Part shown: positions 45,532-54,885 of the stretch, in pieces | Layout: every line of letters begins with the position of its first letter | How positions within the stretch are numbered: the first letter of the stretch is position 1 | Origin: Methanobrevibacter sp. | GTDB lineage: Archaea > Methanobacteriota > Methanobacteria > Methanobacteriales > Methanobacteriaceae | Length of the DNA stretch: 64,000 bases | Assembly (NCBI RefSeq): GCF_017539065.1 | Contig: NZ_JAFYHP010000026.1 | Span: 30,047 to 94,046 of the forward strand | Direction of reading: 5' to 3' | Notes under the pieces: generated by a model | What the model saw: the letters and a program-made list of their open reading frames with translations, nothing else | What the model was told of the DNA's origin: nothing | Database searches by the model: none | Translations under genes and position numbers: made by a program

Positions 45532-46383
45532 ATGAAACTAGAAACTCATAAAGAAAAAGTAAAATATGTCCGTGAAGCAATTTTATGCATTAGCATAGGT
45601 ACCCTTGCGGGTCTTGTAGTTTATCAAATATTTTTATACTTCAAAATTGCAATATTTGGTTGGAATTTAGGTTTAATTTTTGCTCCATTGGTTGCAGGAT
45701 ATCTTGAAACAATCCTTGCAAATAAAATAATTGGAGAAGACATTGGTGCAATTAGTGCATTCATCCTTTTTGCATACACAACCTTCTACAGTTTTATTCT
45801 AAAAAATCCCACATTAGGATTTAATGTAATAACAATAGGATCAATTGCAGTAATTTTACAAGCGGCATTTCCAACATTGATTAATTATATCTTATTCACT
45901 GTAGGTCTTGGAATAATTTTATACTTTTTAGGAATCTTTAAAAAGATTACTGGATTTTTCTACAACAAAATCAAAGCTTTTGTATACAAATTTATTCTCA
46001 AAAAGCCACTTGAAGTCCCTGTCGAAAAGGACTATGAATTCAATGAATCCTGGAGCAATGAATTAATCAACAACCAAAATTTCTTTTTCATGACAAGTAC
46101 AGATACCCCCGATAAAAGAATAATCAACGTTGGACAGTTTAGTTCAACCATAATTATTGAAAAGGCAATAGTGCAAACCCCACCCGATCCTATAAAATTT
46201 GAAAAGGAGACCTTATACAACTTGAAAAAAGGAAAAGATGAGTGTCTAATCAATATAGCTAATGACGTTAAGGCGGCAGGAGGCAATGGCATAATTGATT
46301 TAGATATTCAGTACAGTTTAATTGGACTTGGTGGAGACAGATACCAGGTAACCTCATTTGGGATGGGCGTTTATTTAACTTAA
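45532..46383 (+). CDS. Multi-span membrane protein with C-terminal YbjQ-like domain
   Basis: About 283 residues from the ATG at 45532, 2 bp after the YbjQ stop. The first ~150 residues contain four or five membrane helices; a basic stretch follows; the C-terminal ~110 are cytoplasmic and end LINIANDVKAAGGNGIIDLD and YQVTSFGMGVYLT, which mirrors the end of the neighbouring YbjQ protein. It may be a membrane receptor for the soluble ring. No known family for the whole. Confidence 0.8.
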   Translation: MKLETHKEKVKYVREAILCISIGTLAGLVVYQIFLYFKIAIFGWNLGLIFAPLVAGYLETILANKIIGEDIGAISAFILFAYTTFYSFILKNPTLGFNVITIGSIAVILQAAFPTLINYILFTVGLGIILYFLGIFKKITGFFYNKIKAFVYKFILKKPLEVPVEKDYEFNESWSNELINNQNFFFMTSTDTPDKRIINVGQFSSTIIIEKAIVQTPPDPIKFEKETLYNLKKGKDECLINIANDVKAAGGNGIIDLDIQYSLIGLGGDRYQVTSFGMGVYLT

Positions 46384-46400
46384 AGATCATAGGTGATAAA

Positions 46401-46652
46401 ATGAATTCAAGTGATTTTATAAGCGAATTAGTTAGTCAAACTGGATTAACACAAGAACAAGGCGTGGCAGCAAACGATGTATTTGAAAGTACATTCTTAG
46501 CTGGAAACAAAAACAAAAACATAATTGTGAGTCAATTAGTTCAAAGACTAGGAGTTGATGAAGCACAAGCAGAAATTATTTATAATGTCGGCATAGGATT
46601 GCTTTCCGCAGGCATTATAAGTAAAATCAAAGGAATGATATTCAGAAGATAA
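46401..46652 (+). CDS. Small hypothetical protein, 83 residues
   Basis: Helical protein with an amphipathic N-terminal half (FISELVSQTGLTQEQGVAAN) and a repeat-like second half (VSQLVQRLGVDEAQAEIIYN), so it could be two helix-loop-helix units. A hydrophobic C-terminal helix with a Lys/Arg end may touch the membrane. AGGTGATAAA precedes the ATG. No family recognised. Part of the run 45008-46875. Confidence 0.75.
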   Translation: MNSSDFISELVSQTGLTQEQGVAANDVFESTFLAGNKNKNIIVSQLVQRLGVDEAQAEIIYNVGIGLLSAGIISKIKGMIFRR

Positions 46653-46662
46653 GAGGTAAAAC

Positions 46663-46875
46663 ATGGACCAGAAAGGGACAATAATAATACCAATTATCGG
46701 TTATATTATTGCAATATTATCCCCACTTCTCGGTTTGGTATATGGGGCGGCATTATTCTTTTTCAAAAAAGATGTTCCCTTATATCGCAAACATGGCAGA
46801 TTCATTATCTATTTCGCAATCGCAGTATTCATAATTAGTTTTATACTTGTTTATGGATTGGGATTTGCGAAGTAG
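46663..46875 (+). CDS. Small two-span membrane protein, 70 residues
   Basis: Two hydrophobic helices separated by a KKDVPLYRKHGRF loop, so both ends are probably outside. AGAGGT precedes the ATG. It is the last gene of the run, followed by a perfect 12-bp hairpin shared with the convergent TPR gene. Function unknown. Confidence 0.75.
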   Translation: MDQKGTIIIPIIGYIIAILSPLLGLVYGAALFFFKKDVPLYRKHGRFIIYFAIAVFIISFILVYGLGFAK

Positions 46876-46886
46876 AAAAAGTTTTA

Positions 46887-46915
46887 AGTTTGAATGAAGC
46901 TGATTCATTCAAACT
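46887..46915. terminator. Bidirectional hairpin terminator
   Basis: Perfect 12-bp stem AGTTTGAATGAA/TTCATTCAAACT with a 5-nt loop (GCTGA), between two convergent genes; the right arm reaches the TPR gene stop. Confidence 0.65.
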
Positions 46916-47273
46916 AATTTAATTCTTTCAATCTATTTTTAAAATCTTCATTTTTAGTGCAATTGCTTATGGCCTTTTTCAGAATATCCTTTTCGCTTTC
47001 AACATCACCCTGTTTTTGGTAGATATTGATCAATGCTTCATAAGCTTTTGTAGAATCTGGCAATGCAAAAATAACTTCCTTATACAATTGAGCCGCTTCA
47101 TCAAGCTTGTTTTCCTTTTCTAAAATTTGTGCTTCTTGCATCAAATGGGTAAAATTGTCAAATTTGCCTTCACGTTTGGATCTGACTTTTCCTTCGACAT
47201 TTTTCAACTTATCAAAGATACTGTTCGCTTCGCTTGCGTCAAAATTTTCTCCTACTTTTCTCTCTTCACTCAT
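46914..47273 (-). CDS. TPR-containing protein, 119 residues
   Basis: The C-terminal half holds two tetratricopeptide-type helix pairs (LEKENKLDEAAQLYKEVI, DSTKAYEALINIYQKQGD). The N-terminal third is charged and helical. TPR modules mediate protein contacts. It follows the TauE/SafE gene by 9 bp. The partner is unknown. Confidence 0.85.
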   Translation of the reverse strand: MSEERKVGENFDASEANSIFDKLKNVEGKVRSKREGKFDNFTHLMQEAQILEKENKLDEAAQLYKEVIFALPDSTKAYEALINIYQKQGDVESEKDILKKAISNCTKNEDFKNRLKELN

Positions 47274-47282
47274 CTTATCACC

Positions 47283-48092
47283 TTAAGGCAGTACTCCTAA
47301 CATTTTCAATGCTATGTACAATACCAATATTGAAAATACTATTTTTAACTTTTTTTGAGGGATTTTGTGAGCGTATTTGGCACCTACTGAAGCTAAAGGC
47401 ACTGAAAAACATGCTATAAATAAGAAATTAATGATGCTCACATAACCAATTGAATATGGAAATGTGCTCACTCCCCAACCTGAAACGATATAGGATAAAA
47501 ATCCTCCGATTGCAGTTAAGCAAATAAAAATAGAAGATGTTCCAATGGCCTCTATCATTGAAAAGCCTAAAAGGGCTGTCAAAATAGCTATTAAGAATAC
47601 TCCTCCTCCAACACCCAATAGTCCTGATGAAAAACCGACTAAAAGACCAATAATTCCAGTTGAAATTAAGTTAAAGGGAATCTTGGCTTCTTCACGTTCC
47701 TTATTGATGTTGATAATATTATTAATTGTGATAAACAAAAGTAAACATCCGAAAATTATTTCCAGAATTCTTGATGGCAACATTGAAGCGGCAAAACCGC
47801 CTATTGCTCCACCAATTATTCCAAAGATACCTAATCGGATACCTGGTTTAATTATATTATCCATTGTTCGGGTGTGCCTATAGGCTCCACTAAAAGATGT
47901 TGGAATAATAATGGCCAGACTAGTACCAAATGATATTAGAATTGCCAAATCCGGTTCTACGCCAATGTATTTTAACAGGAAATACTGTAGGGGAACAATC
48001 AGAAATCCTCCACCTACCCCCAGAAGACCTGAGGCAAAACCGGCGCAAATACCAATCAGAATTAGTCCTATGAAGTATTCAATTGGAAACAT
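47283..48092 (-). CDS. TauE/SafE family sulfite/organic anion exporter
   Basis: 269 residues with eight membrane helices arranged as two halves. Each half has the conserved GLLGVGGGFLIVP or GLLGVGGGVFLIA pattern typical of TauE/SafE. Family members export sulfite, sulfoacetate or similar. With coenzyme M made from sulfite in methanogens, sulfur handling is a possible role, but only by inference. Confidence 0.92.
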   Translation of the reverse strand: MFPIEYFIGLILIGICAGFASGLLGVGGGFLIVPLQYFLLKYIGVEPDLAILISFGTSLAIIIPTSFSGAYRHTRTMDNIIKPGIRLGIFGIIGGAIGGFAASMLPSRILEIIFGCLLLFITINNIININKEREEAKIPFNLISTGIIGLLVGFSSGLLGVGGGVFLIAILTALLGFSMIEAIGTSSIFICLTAIGGFLSYIVSGWGVSTFPYSIGYVSIINFLFIACFSVPLASVGAKYAHKIPQKKLKIVFSILVLYIALKMLGVLP

Positions 48093-48154
48093 ACAATTAA
48101 ATATTGTATCCTTATAATAAATATTACTTTTGAAAAAAATTAATGAAAAATATT

Positions 48155-48198
48155 ATTAAAAAAAAAATAATTATGAAGGAAAATAATTCCTCATAATT
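48155..48198 (-). terminator. Terminator of the AarF/UbiB gene
   Basis: Minus strand: AATTATGA-GGAA...TTCC-TCATAATT type hairpin (48169-48198, one bulged base) and a downstream ten-T tract. Confidence 0.6.
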
Positions 48199-48204
48199 CG
48201 ATAT

Positions 48205-49803
48205 CTATTTCAACACAAATTTCTTCATACCAATAATAGCTAAGATTATGACGATTATATAACCAATTAAAGAAATTACCGGCATATCGAATGCCATTGG
48301 TCCGAAAGAAACTGTTGAAGAACCTATTAGAAGTGCACAAATCAATGCAACTATTGAAACCTTATCGTTAATGTCGACTTCAAACTTAAATTTCAATTCT
48401 TCATTGTCAATCTTGTGAATGGTTCTTGTAAGGAGTTTAGGCAAGGCCTGAAGCATGTGTTCATATAGGATTATGTTGCTTTTCTTGCCTCTTAAATACT
48501 GTTTAGGATTGATTCTTTCTTTTGCTATTTGTTTGGCAACAGGTTTGATTGATGCGAAAACATCAATTTCAGGATCCAGATTCTGTGCAATGGCCTCAAC
48601 CATTGAAAGTCCCCTTGCCATTGTAACAAATTCGTTTGGAAGAATGACTCCATATTCCTGCATAAGATTGAGGAGTTCCTCCAAAACTCCATTGAAACGA
48701 TTAAGCTCTACACCGAAATATCTTCCGAACATATCATTCAAGTCCCTCTTTAATGCTCTTGTCTCAATGTCATAATCCAGAATGTCCATATACATTAGCT
48801 GATTTATCAATCCGTCAACATCCTGATCAACAAACAGTATCATCAATTCGGAAAGGTTCTTTTTGAATTCTTCATCAAAGAATCCCATCATACCCAAATC
48901 AAGATAACATACGACATTGTCTTCCAAAATCATTATGTTTCCTGGGTGAGGGTCTCCATGGAAGAAACCATCGAGGAATAGCTGTTGAAGATAGGAATCG
49001 AGAATATTTTTTGCCAAAAGCTTCTTGTCGAATTCATCGCCTTCGCTTGCGTATACTTCATTTAATTTTGTACCGTCGATAAATTCCATTGTCAAGACTT
49101 TTGATGTGCAGTATTCAGAATATGTGGCAGGGATATGTATCTCAGGATTTTCAACAAAGTTCATTTCAATGCGTTGCATGTTCATGAATTCATTATTGTA
49201 ATCAATCTCTTTATGGATAGAACGGTCAAATTCCTCCATAATTCCAGGCAAATTCAATTTTCTAAGATCAGCATTCCATTTGTCCGCACGGTTGGCAACA
49301 TACTTCATTATTCGTATGTCAAGGTCAATCTTATCTGTGATGCCTTCTTTTTGCACCTTAACTGCAACTCGCTCACCTGTGGATAACTTAGCCTCATGAA
49401 CCTGACCTATGGATGCTGTTGCCAAATGTTGCTGTGAGAAATCCTCAAACAGTTCATCGATGTTTCCGTTAAGTTCCCTTTCGACGATGGTTTTAACCTG
49501 ATCATAAGATATGGCGGGATTGTCATCCTGCAAGTTGGCCAATTCATTTGCAATTTTTTCTCCGACAATATCAGGTCTTGTACTTAATAGCTGACCTAAC
49601 TTAATGAAAGTGGTTCCCAATTCCTGAAGCATCAATCTTAACTTTTCAGGAACATCTTCATCCTGCAAAGGACTAGGGCCCTCATCATCGCTTTTACGTA
49701 TTTTGCTTTTTGCAGTCTGGCCTAAAATCTCATCGAAACCGTATTTTTTTATAGCGGCCCTGATTTCGCCCAAACGTTCTTTTGTTTCCTTATCCATATT
49801 CAT
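48205..49803 (-). CDS. ABC1/UbiB (AarF) family atypical protein kinase
   Basis: About 532 residues. The KxGQ motif (FIKLGQLLSTRPDI), ATASIGQVHEAKLSTGERVAVKVQ (ATP-site Lys and A-rich loop; cited here only partly as one stretch), HGDPHPGNIM and YLDLGMMGF are the UbiB kinase signatures. Two membrane helices lie at the C-terminus. Methanogens lack ubiquinone, so the role must differ, perhaps isoprenoid lipid handling. Start codon among GTG 49806, ATG 49803 and ATG 49797 is uncertain. A terminator with U-tract follows. Confidence 0.92.
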   Translation of the reverse strand: MNMDKETKERLGEIRAAIKKYGFDEILGQTAKSKIRKSDDEGPSPLQDEDVPEKLRLMLQELGTTFIKLGQLLSTRPDIVGEKIANELANLQDDNPAISYDQVKTIVERELNGNIDELFEDFSQQHLATASIGQVHEAKLSTGERVAVKVQKEGITDKIDLDIRIMKYVANRADKWNADLRKLNLPGIMEEFDRSIHKEIDYNNEFMNMQRIEMNFVENPEIHIPATYSEYCTSKVLTMEFIDGTKLNEVYASEGDEFDKKLLAKNILDSYLQQLFLDGFFHGDPHPGNIMILEDNVVCYLDLGMMGFFDEEFKKNLSELMILFVDQDVDGLINQLMYMDILDYDIETRALKRDLNDMFGRYFGVELNRFNGVLEELLNLMQEYGVILPNEFVTMARGLSMVEAIAQNLDPEIDVFASIKPVAKQIAKERINPKQYLRGKKSNIILYEHMLQALPKLLTRTIHKIDNEELKFKFEVDINDKVSIVALICALLIGSSTVSFGPMAFDMPVISLIGYIIVIILAIIGMKKFVLK

Positions 49804-49824
49804 CACTTTTGTTATTAGAAAAGA

Positions 49825-50322
49825 TTAACTGCGGTCAATAATATCCTCCGCAAAGAATGATATTCCTTCCATAATCAAACATATTCCAACAATGATTGCG
49901 GTATATAATGGTTCTGCAATTGCAAAGAATGCAAGGAAAATCGCAACTATACCCATTATTAATATTAATATTGAAGTGGCTTTTGATACAGTTGAATCAG
50001 GGAAAAAACCAACAAGACCAATAAATATCAATATAAATGCAATTAAGTAGAATTGGTATCCGATAATGAAGGATAATGCATCTATCTTATAGATAAATAG
50101 CAATCCTAACAGTATCGCACAGATTCCCAGCAATATATTGATTGCTGAAACATGAGTTACAATGCTCCATACAGAAAATCCATCAATGATGGAAGCGAAT
50201 CCGAATGCAATCAAACATATTCCTGCAATAAGGGATACTGCTTCGGCACTATACAATGGGTAGACTATGAAAAGTAAACCCAGTATTATAAATATAATTC
50301 CTAGTATCTGTTTATAGTTCAT
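49825..50322 (-). CDS. HdeD/DUF308-like membrane protein
   Basis: 165 residues with six short membrane helices forming three hairpins, with repeating ILLGLLFI and LIAGICLIAFG motifs, like HdeD/DUF308 proteins. Function unknown. It lies 18 bp before the AarF gene in the same direction and may be co-transcribed. Confidence 0.82.
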   Translation of the reverse strand: MNYKQILGIIFIILGLLFIVYPLYSAEAVSLIAGICLIAFGFASIIDGFSVWSIVTHVSAINILLGICAILLGLLFIYKIDALSFIIGYQFYLIAFILIFIGLVGFFPDSTVSKATSILILIMGIVAIFLAFFAIAEPLYTAIIVGICLIMEGISFFAEDIIDRS

Positions 50323-50497
50323 AGAAAATCACCTTAATAATTTTAGTTTTGTTTATTAAATAATAAATCTTTTTGTTTTTGATTCATATTTATTACAAAA
50401 AAATGAAATGAATATGGAAAATATTACAATTTGCCCTCAATTATACATCTGACAGTTCGCCAATCATCATTTATTTAAAGTATAACTTCTTAAATTA

Positions 50498-51589
50498 ATG
50501 TTGATGAAGATTAATAAAACCATGCTGATTGGATTAATATTCATATTGTTTGCAGGAATCATCTTTATAACTGACATTTTCAATCCAATCATAAGACCAG
50601 TTACATATAATTTCTTAATGGGGTCATCTAAAGGAAAGGATATAATGTTCTTTGGCCTTTTAGGCTTGTTTTTGATATTGTCCCAAGTAATCAAAAAAGA
50701 AATTGACACTACCAAGTATTTGAAAATTTCAATGCTGCTTGGAGGAGTTTTATTGATCTTAGGCATTGCTTTGGAAGTTATTTTCAGACTGCAAATGGGC
50801 ATCAAACTCAACACTGTATTCTGCTCTATGACTAACGGCATGAGTTCCACAAGCATTCTGCATACTCATTTGTTAAAGGCCATTTTAGGAGAAGTTCTAA
50901 CCAAGATAATGGGACCGTTTATTCAAAGCGGCATCAACACTGGTGTTGGCCTATATGCTTATGTTCCAAGTTATGCATTTTTAGTAATTTTGCTGATTCC
51001 GATACTTTTCGTGACAATTGTTCTTGCTTCACAAAAACGCCCTTGGTTTACAAACTTCCTTTTGGCATTCTTTTCAAGCTGTTTGATTATCGGCATTATT
51101 GATGGAGGGATGTTTGCAACACCATCATATGTTGGAATCTTCGGACTTTACCTTGTTTACAGAAACGGATATTACCTGAACTACATTGTGGGAACCCTCC
51201 TAAGGGATGAAAACCTGCTTGGGCAAAATGAACTGATTCAACCATGCTATAGAAACCGTGGATTCAGCGAAAAAAGATATATCTTTAACAGATTTTTAAT
51301 TTGGTTTGTTGTAATAGTATTTATAATCCTAAGGTTTACCGTTGCATTTGCCGGTGCGGAACCCGACTATTATACTGTCGATATCGTGAATCCGAGTGAA
51401 GAGATTGATTTGGGAAACATCAGTGTGGAAGTCGTTGATTATGCAACCAACAATGACGCAAACAAGACTACCTATCATATTGATCCCCAATATAATGAAA
51501 TGGAACTGATTAACGATTTGAAGATTCGCCTGAATAATTCCTGCGAGTATTATACCGTCACATGGAATGCTTATTCTTATTTAGAGTGA
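50498..51589 (+). CDS. Multi-span membrane protein, 363 residues, unknown function
   Basis: Seven or eight hydrophobic helices with one soluble loop between about 115 and 150, and a C-terminal outside domain (about 280-363) rich in Asp, Asn and Tyr. No family recognised. A TATA-like TTTATTTAAA lies at about 50470-50480, only ~20 bp before the ATG, and there is no binding site, so the mRNA is probably leaderless. Starts: ATG 50498, or ATG 50504. Confidence 0.75.
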   Translation: MLMKINKTMLIGLIFILFAGIIFITDIFNPIIRPVTYNFLMGSSKGKDIMFFGLLGLFLILSQVIKKEIDTTKYLKISMLLGGVLLILGIALEVIFRLQMGIKLNTVFCSMTNGMSSTSILHTHLLKAILGEVLTKIMGPFIQSGINTGVGLYAYVPSYAFLVILLIPILFVTIVLASQKRPWFTNFLLAFFSSCLIIGIIDGGMFATPSYVGIFGLYLVYRNGYYLNYIVGTLLRDENLLGQNELIQPCYRNRGFSEKRYIFNRFLIWFVVIVFIILRFTVAFAGAEPDYYTVDIVNPSEEIDLGNISVEVVDYATNNDANKTTYHIDPQYNEMELINDLKIRLNNSCEYYTVTWNAYSYLE

Positions 51590-51593
51590 TAAA

Positions 51594-52499
51594 ATGAAAA
51601 AACTCTATTTGATTTTACCTATTTTGGCAGGTTTAATGTTTGGATCAAGTGGAATATTCGTCCGCACATTAACACAAAATGGAATTGACTCTACAACCCT
51701 TCTATTTTTAAGGTTTTCAATAGCCATCATTCCTATTCTAATAGCCATTTTATTAACTGATAAAGAATTATTAAAAATAGATTTAAAAGACCTTCCATTG
51801 TTTTTAGCATGTGCAACATGCATTGTCGGACTTAACTTATGCTATAATGAATCCATGAATTCCATTCCGTTATCCCTTGCTGCAACATTGTTGTCAATAG
51901 CTCCAATTTTCGTGTTAATCTTCGCATATGTTTTATTCAGGGAAAAGATTACAAAAAGAAAACTGATTTGTATGGTATTGGCCATTATTGGATGTATGTT
52001 GATGACTGGCGTTTTTGAAAGCGATATTGTCAATATACCTTTATTCGGCATCCTTTCGGGTATTGGCGCAGCACTATTTTGGGCAATCTATTTAATGGCC
52101 TCCAAAAAATCAATAGAATCTAGAAACCACACATTTACAATACTGTTTTATTCTATCATATTAATCTCAATAGCTTTGATTCCCTTAACTGATTTTGGCC
52201 AAATCAGTAATTTTGTAAACATCAATCCGACATTGACAATCCTGTTTTTAATCATACACTCCACATTCTCATTCGCACTCCCATATATATTCTCAACAGT
52301 TAGTTTGAATTATATTGACTCCGGAGTATCTTCAATATTGCTGTCTGGCGCAGAACCACTTGCCGCTTTAATTTTTGGATTTGCATTATACTCAGAAATC
52401 CCAACACCATTGATGTTTTGCGGATTCGTTTTGGCCATTATTGCAATGATGATGTTAAGTACAGAAAGCAGTATCAAAAATATATTACACATCCCATAG
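51594..52499 (+). CDS. EamA-family (DMT superfamily) transporter
   Basis: 301 residues with ten helices in two EamA repeats. The first has MFGSSGIFVRTLTQNGIDS, and the second ends with the AEPLAALIFGFALYSE motif. These are metabolite or amino acid exporters. The start codon lies 4 bp after the previous stop, so the pair may be one operon. Confidence 0.9.
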   Translation: MKKLYLILPILAGLMFGSSGIFVRTLTQNGIDSTTLLFLRFSIAIIPILIAILLTDKELLKIDLKDLPLFLACATCIVGLNLCYNESMNSIPLSLAATLLSIAPIFVLIFAYVLFREKITKRKLICMVLAIIGCMLMTGVFESDIVNIPLFGILSGIGAALFWAIYLMASKKSIESRNHTFTILFYSIILISIALIPLTDFGQISNFVNINPTLTILFLIIHSTFSFALPYIFSTVSLNYIDSGVSSILLSGAEPLAALIFGFALYSEIPTPLMFCGFVLAIIAMMMLSTESSIKNILHIP

Positions 52500-52941
52500 A
52501 GAGAGGTGCATTTCAACTGTAAATGCTTCAAATTAAAAACTGGGGAAAAATTGAGCCATTTCAGCGAAATAAAGAATTTTTATTTATAAACTAAAAAAGC
52601 AATATTAATGCATATGATATAAAAGAAATATGTAAAAAATATTGACTTACTAGGAAAATATCTCCATACAGTAATTAACGTAAAATTACTTAAATCAAGT
52701 TTAAATAATTTAGAATCAAAATTTTAAATAATATAACTTTATTAACTATTTTTTTAAAATATAATTAATTAATATTAGTTAGATCCCGAATATAATAATT
52801 TTAAAAAAATTCTATTTTTGGGTTAAAAAATCACTATCTTAGAAAAAAATTTCCTTCAAGAAAATAATTTAAATTAAGTTAAAATCGAAAAAACAACCAA
52901 ATTTACAAAGATTTATTTATTTAAAAAATAAATTTTTACAT
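52500..52941. other. 442-bp AT-rich intergenic region before the fused glycosyltransferase
   Basis: Over 75% A+T by eye. GAGAGGTG follows the transporter stop but no ORF follows. TTTATTTATTTAAAA at about 52913-52927 is a TATA-like box close to the ATG at 52942, so the glycosyltransferase mRNA is probably leaderless or nearly so. Nothing else seen. Confidence 0.5.
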
Positions 52942-54834
52942 ATGATTTTAAGCATTATCATACCTACTTATAATGAAGAAGAATACCTCCCTGTTTTATT
53001 GGAAAGTATAAAAAAGCAAAGTTTTGAGGACTATGAAGTTATAGTGGCTGATGCTAACTCAACTGATAAAACAAGAGAAATAGCCGAATCATACGGTTGC
53101 ATAGTAGTTGATGGGGGTTTACCGGCAGTAGGTAGGAATAATGGTGCTAAAGTAGCTAAAGGTGAATATCTGCTATTCCTTGATTCTGATTTAGAGCTTA
53201 CTGATGACTATTTAAGAAATGTCATATATGAATTCAGAATGGAAAGGCTTGGAATAGCCATTACACAAATGCTGCCTCTTTCAAACAAACTCGATGACAA
53301 ATTACTCCATGAATTAGCTAATTACTTCATGATAGGTGTTGAAAATATAAAACCCCACGGAGCAGGATGTTATGGAATCATTTCACGAAAAGAATTACAT
53401 GACGCATGCGGGGGTTTTGATGAAGACTTAAATTTCGGCGAAGATACAGATTATATTGAAAGATTAGCTAAAAAAGAACGTTTTAAAGTTCTAAGAAATG
53501 CTAAAATTGGCGTTTCAACTAGAAGATTAGAAGAAGAAGGCATCGAAACATTAATTAGGCAATATGGTAAAAGTACAGTAAATGATTTTTTAGGAAAAAG
53601 AACCGATGCGGAAGATTTAAATTATAATTTTGGACACAGCCATGAGCGAATCACAACATCCCGTCTTGAAAAATTAACTAAAACTACAGACAGGGTAAAT
53701 GAGATTAAAGAAACTTATGATGAATCTGTTCAAAAGATCAATGCCACAAGGTCTCGTTTTAAAATTAAGAAAAATAGATCCAAAAAAGTTGTATTTTACT
53801 GCATTTGCGGTGAAGGAATGGGTCACGCAATTCGAAGTGGAGTTATAATAAATAGAATAAAAGAAAAATATGATGTTTACATCTTTTCAAGTGATAGGGC
53901 TTATGAATACTTAAACTCTAAATTTGACAATGTTTATAAGATTGGAGGATTCAATACAGTCTACATCAATAACAAAGTAAATAACCTTCAAACTTTATCC
54001 AATGCACTGAAAAGAAATCCTACAAATATGAAAATAGGATATGAAAAGTTATATAAAAAAGCAAGAGAGTTAAGGCCGGACGTTATTGTGACCGATTTTG
54101 AAATATATGCCACAATGGTGTCCAAATTATTAAACATTCCATTAATCAGCTTAGATAATATCCATATGATTACACAAGCCAAAATCCATTACCCTGAGAA
54201 TAAAAGAATTGAAATGCTTAAAGCAAAAGGTGTAATAAAAACTTATGTTGTAAAACCAAAAATACATATTTTAACTAGTTTCTTCTATCCTCCGGTCAGA
54301 TCTAAAAAGAATGCTGTGATATACCCTCCAGTTATCCGTGAAGACATACTTAAATTAGAGCCTAAGACCGGCGATCATGTTATCGTTTATCAAACAAGTA
54401 AAGAAAGTGTTAAATTAGTTCGTAAACTCAAAGCATTGAAAGATGAGAAATTCATTGTATACGGATTCAATGTCAATAAAGAAGATGGAAATCTGACTTA
54501 CAAAGAGTTTAATGAAGACGTGTTTTATGATGATTTAGCTTCTGCAAAAGCAGTTATTTGTAATGGAGGATTTACATTTATTTCTGAAGCAATTTCCCTT
54601 AAAAAACCTATTTATTCCGTTCCAGCTATCGGAAACTTTGAACAAACTTTAAATGGTTATTATGTAGAGCGCTTAGGTTATGGAGAATATCATGAAATAA
54701 TGAGTGCCAATAGGGTTAAAAACTTTTTAACTAGACTTCCGAAATATCAAAAACAACTTGCAAAAGTTAAAAAGACAAATAATGATGGAATAGTTAAAGA
54801 ATTAATTTATAGAATAGAAAAATACTCCAGATAA
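52942..54834 (+). CDS. Fused glycosyltransferase: GT2 domain plus GT28/MJ1255-like domain
   Basis: 630 residues. Domain 1 (about 1-200): GT-A fold GT2 with SIIIPTYNEEEYLPVLLESI opening, VADANSTDKT, the DxD site LFLDSDLEL and GEDTDYIERL. A Lys/Arg-rich linker (~215-285) follows. Domain 2 (about 288-625): GT-B fold like the TIGR00661 family, VVFYCICGEGMGHAIRSGV and ICNGGFTFISEAISLKKPI. The first enzyme adds a sugar and the second could extend the glycan on the same lipid carrier. Fusions of GT2 and GT-B enzymes suggest substrate channelling in glycolipid or pseudomurein biosynthesis; this is inferred. Confidence 0.87.
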   Translation: MILSIIIPTYNEEEYLPVLLESIKKQSFEDYEVIVADANSTDKTREIAESYGCIVVDGGLPAVGRNNGAKVAKGEYLLFLDSDLELTDDYLRNVIYEFRMERLGIAITQMLPLSNKLDDKLLHELANYFMIGVENIKPHGAGCYGIISRKELHDACGGFDEDLNFGEDTDYIERLAKKERFKVLRNAKIGVSTRRLEEEGIETLIRQYGKSTVNDFLGKRTDAEDLNYNFGHSHERITTSRLEKLTKTTDRVNEIKETYDESVQKINATRSRFKIKKNRSKKVVFYCICGEGMGHAIRSGVIINRIKEKYDVYIFSSDRAYEYLNSKFDNVYKIGGFNTVYINNKVNNLQTLSNALKRNPTNMKIGYEKLYKKARELRPDVIVTDFEIYATMVSKLLNIPLISLDNIHMITQAKIHYPENKRIEMLKAKGVIKTYVVKPKIHILTSFFYPPVRSKKNAVIYPPVIREDILKLEPKTGDHVIVYQTSKESVKLVRKLKALKDEKFIVYGFNVNKEDGNLTYKEFNEDVFYDDLASAKAVICNGGFTFISEAISLKKPIYSVPAIGNFEQTLNGYYVERLGYGEYHEIMSANRVKNFLTRLPKYQKQLAKVKKTNNDGIVKELIYRIEKYSR

Positions 54835-54856
54835 TAGATGCCTGAAGTATTTGCGG

Positions 54857-54885
54857 AAGGATTAAAGATTAGAATCTTTAACCTT
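54857..54885. terminator. Bidirectional hairpin between glycosyltransferase and 54862 gene
   Basis: TTAAAGATT-AG-AATCTTTAA extended by AAGG/CCTT with one bulge; it overlaps the end of the minus-strand gene. Confidence 0.5.

Noticed and set aside
45207..46383. Heavy-metal resistance island
   Set aside because: The name of the YbjQ family is the only hint; no metal transporter or metal-binding motif is nearby.
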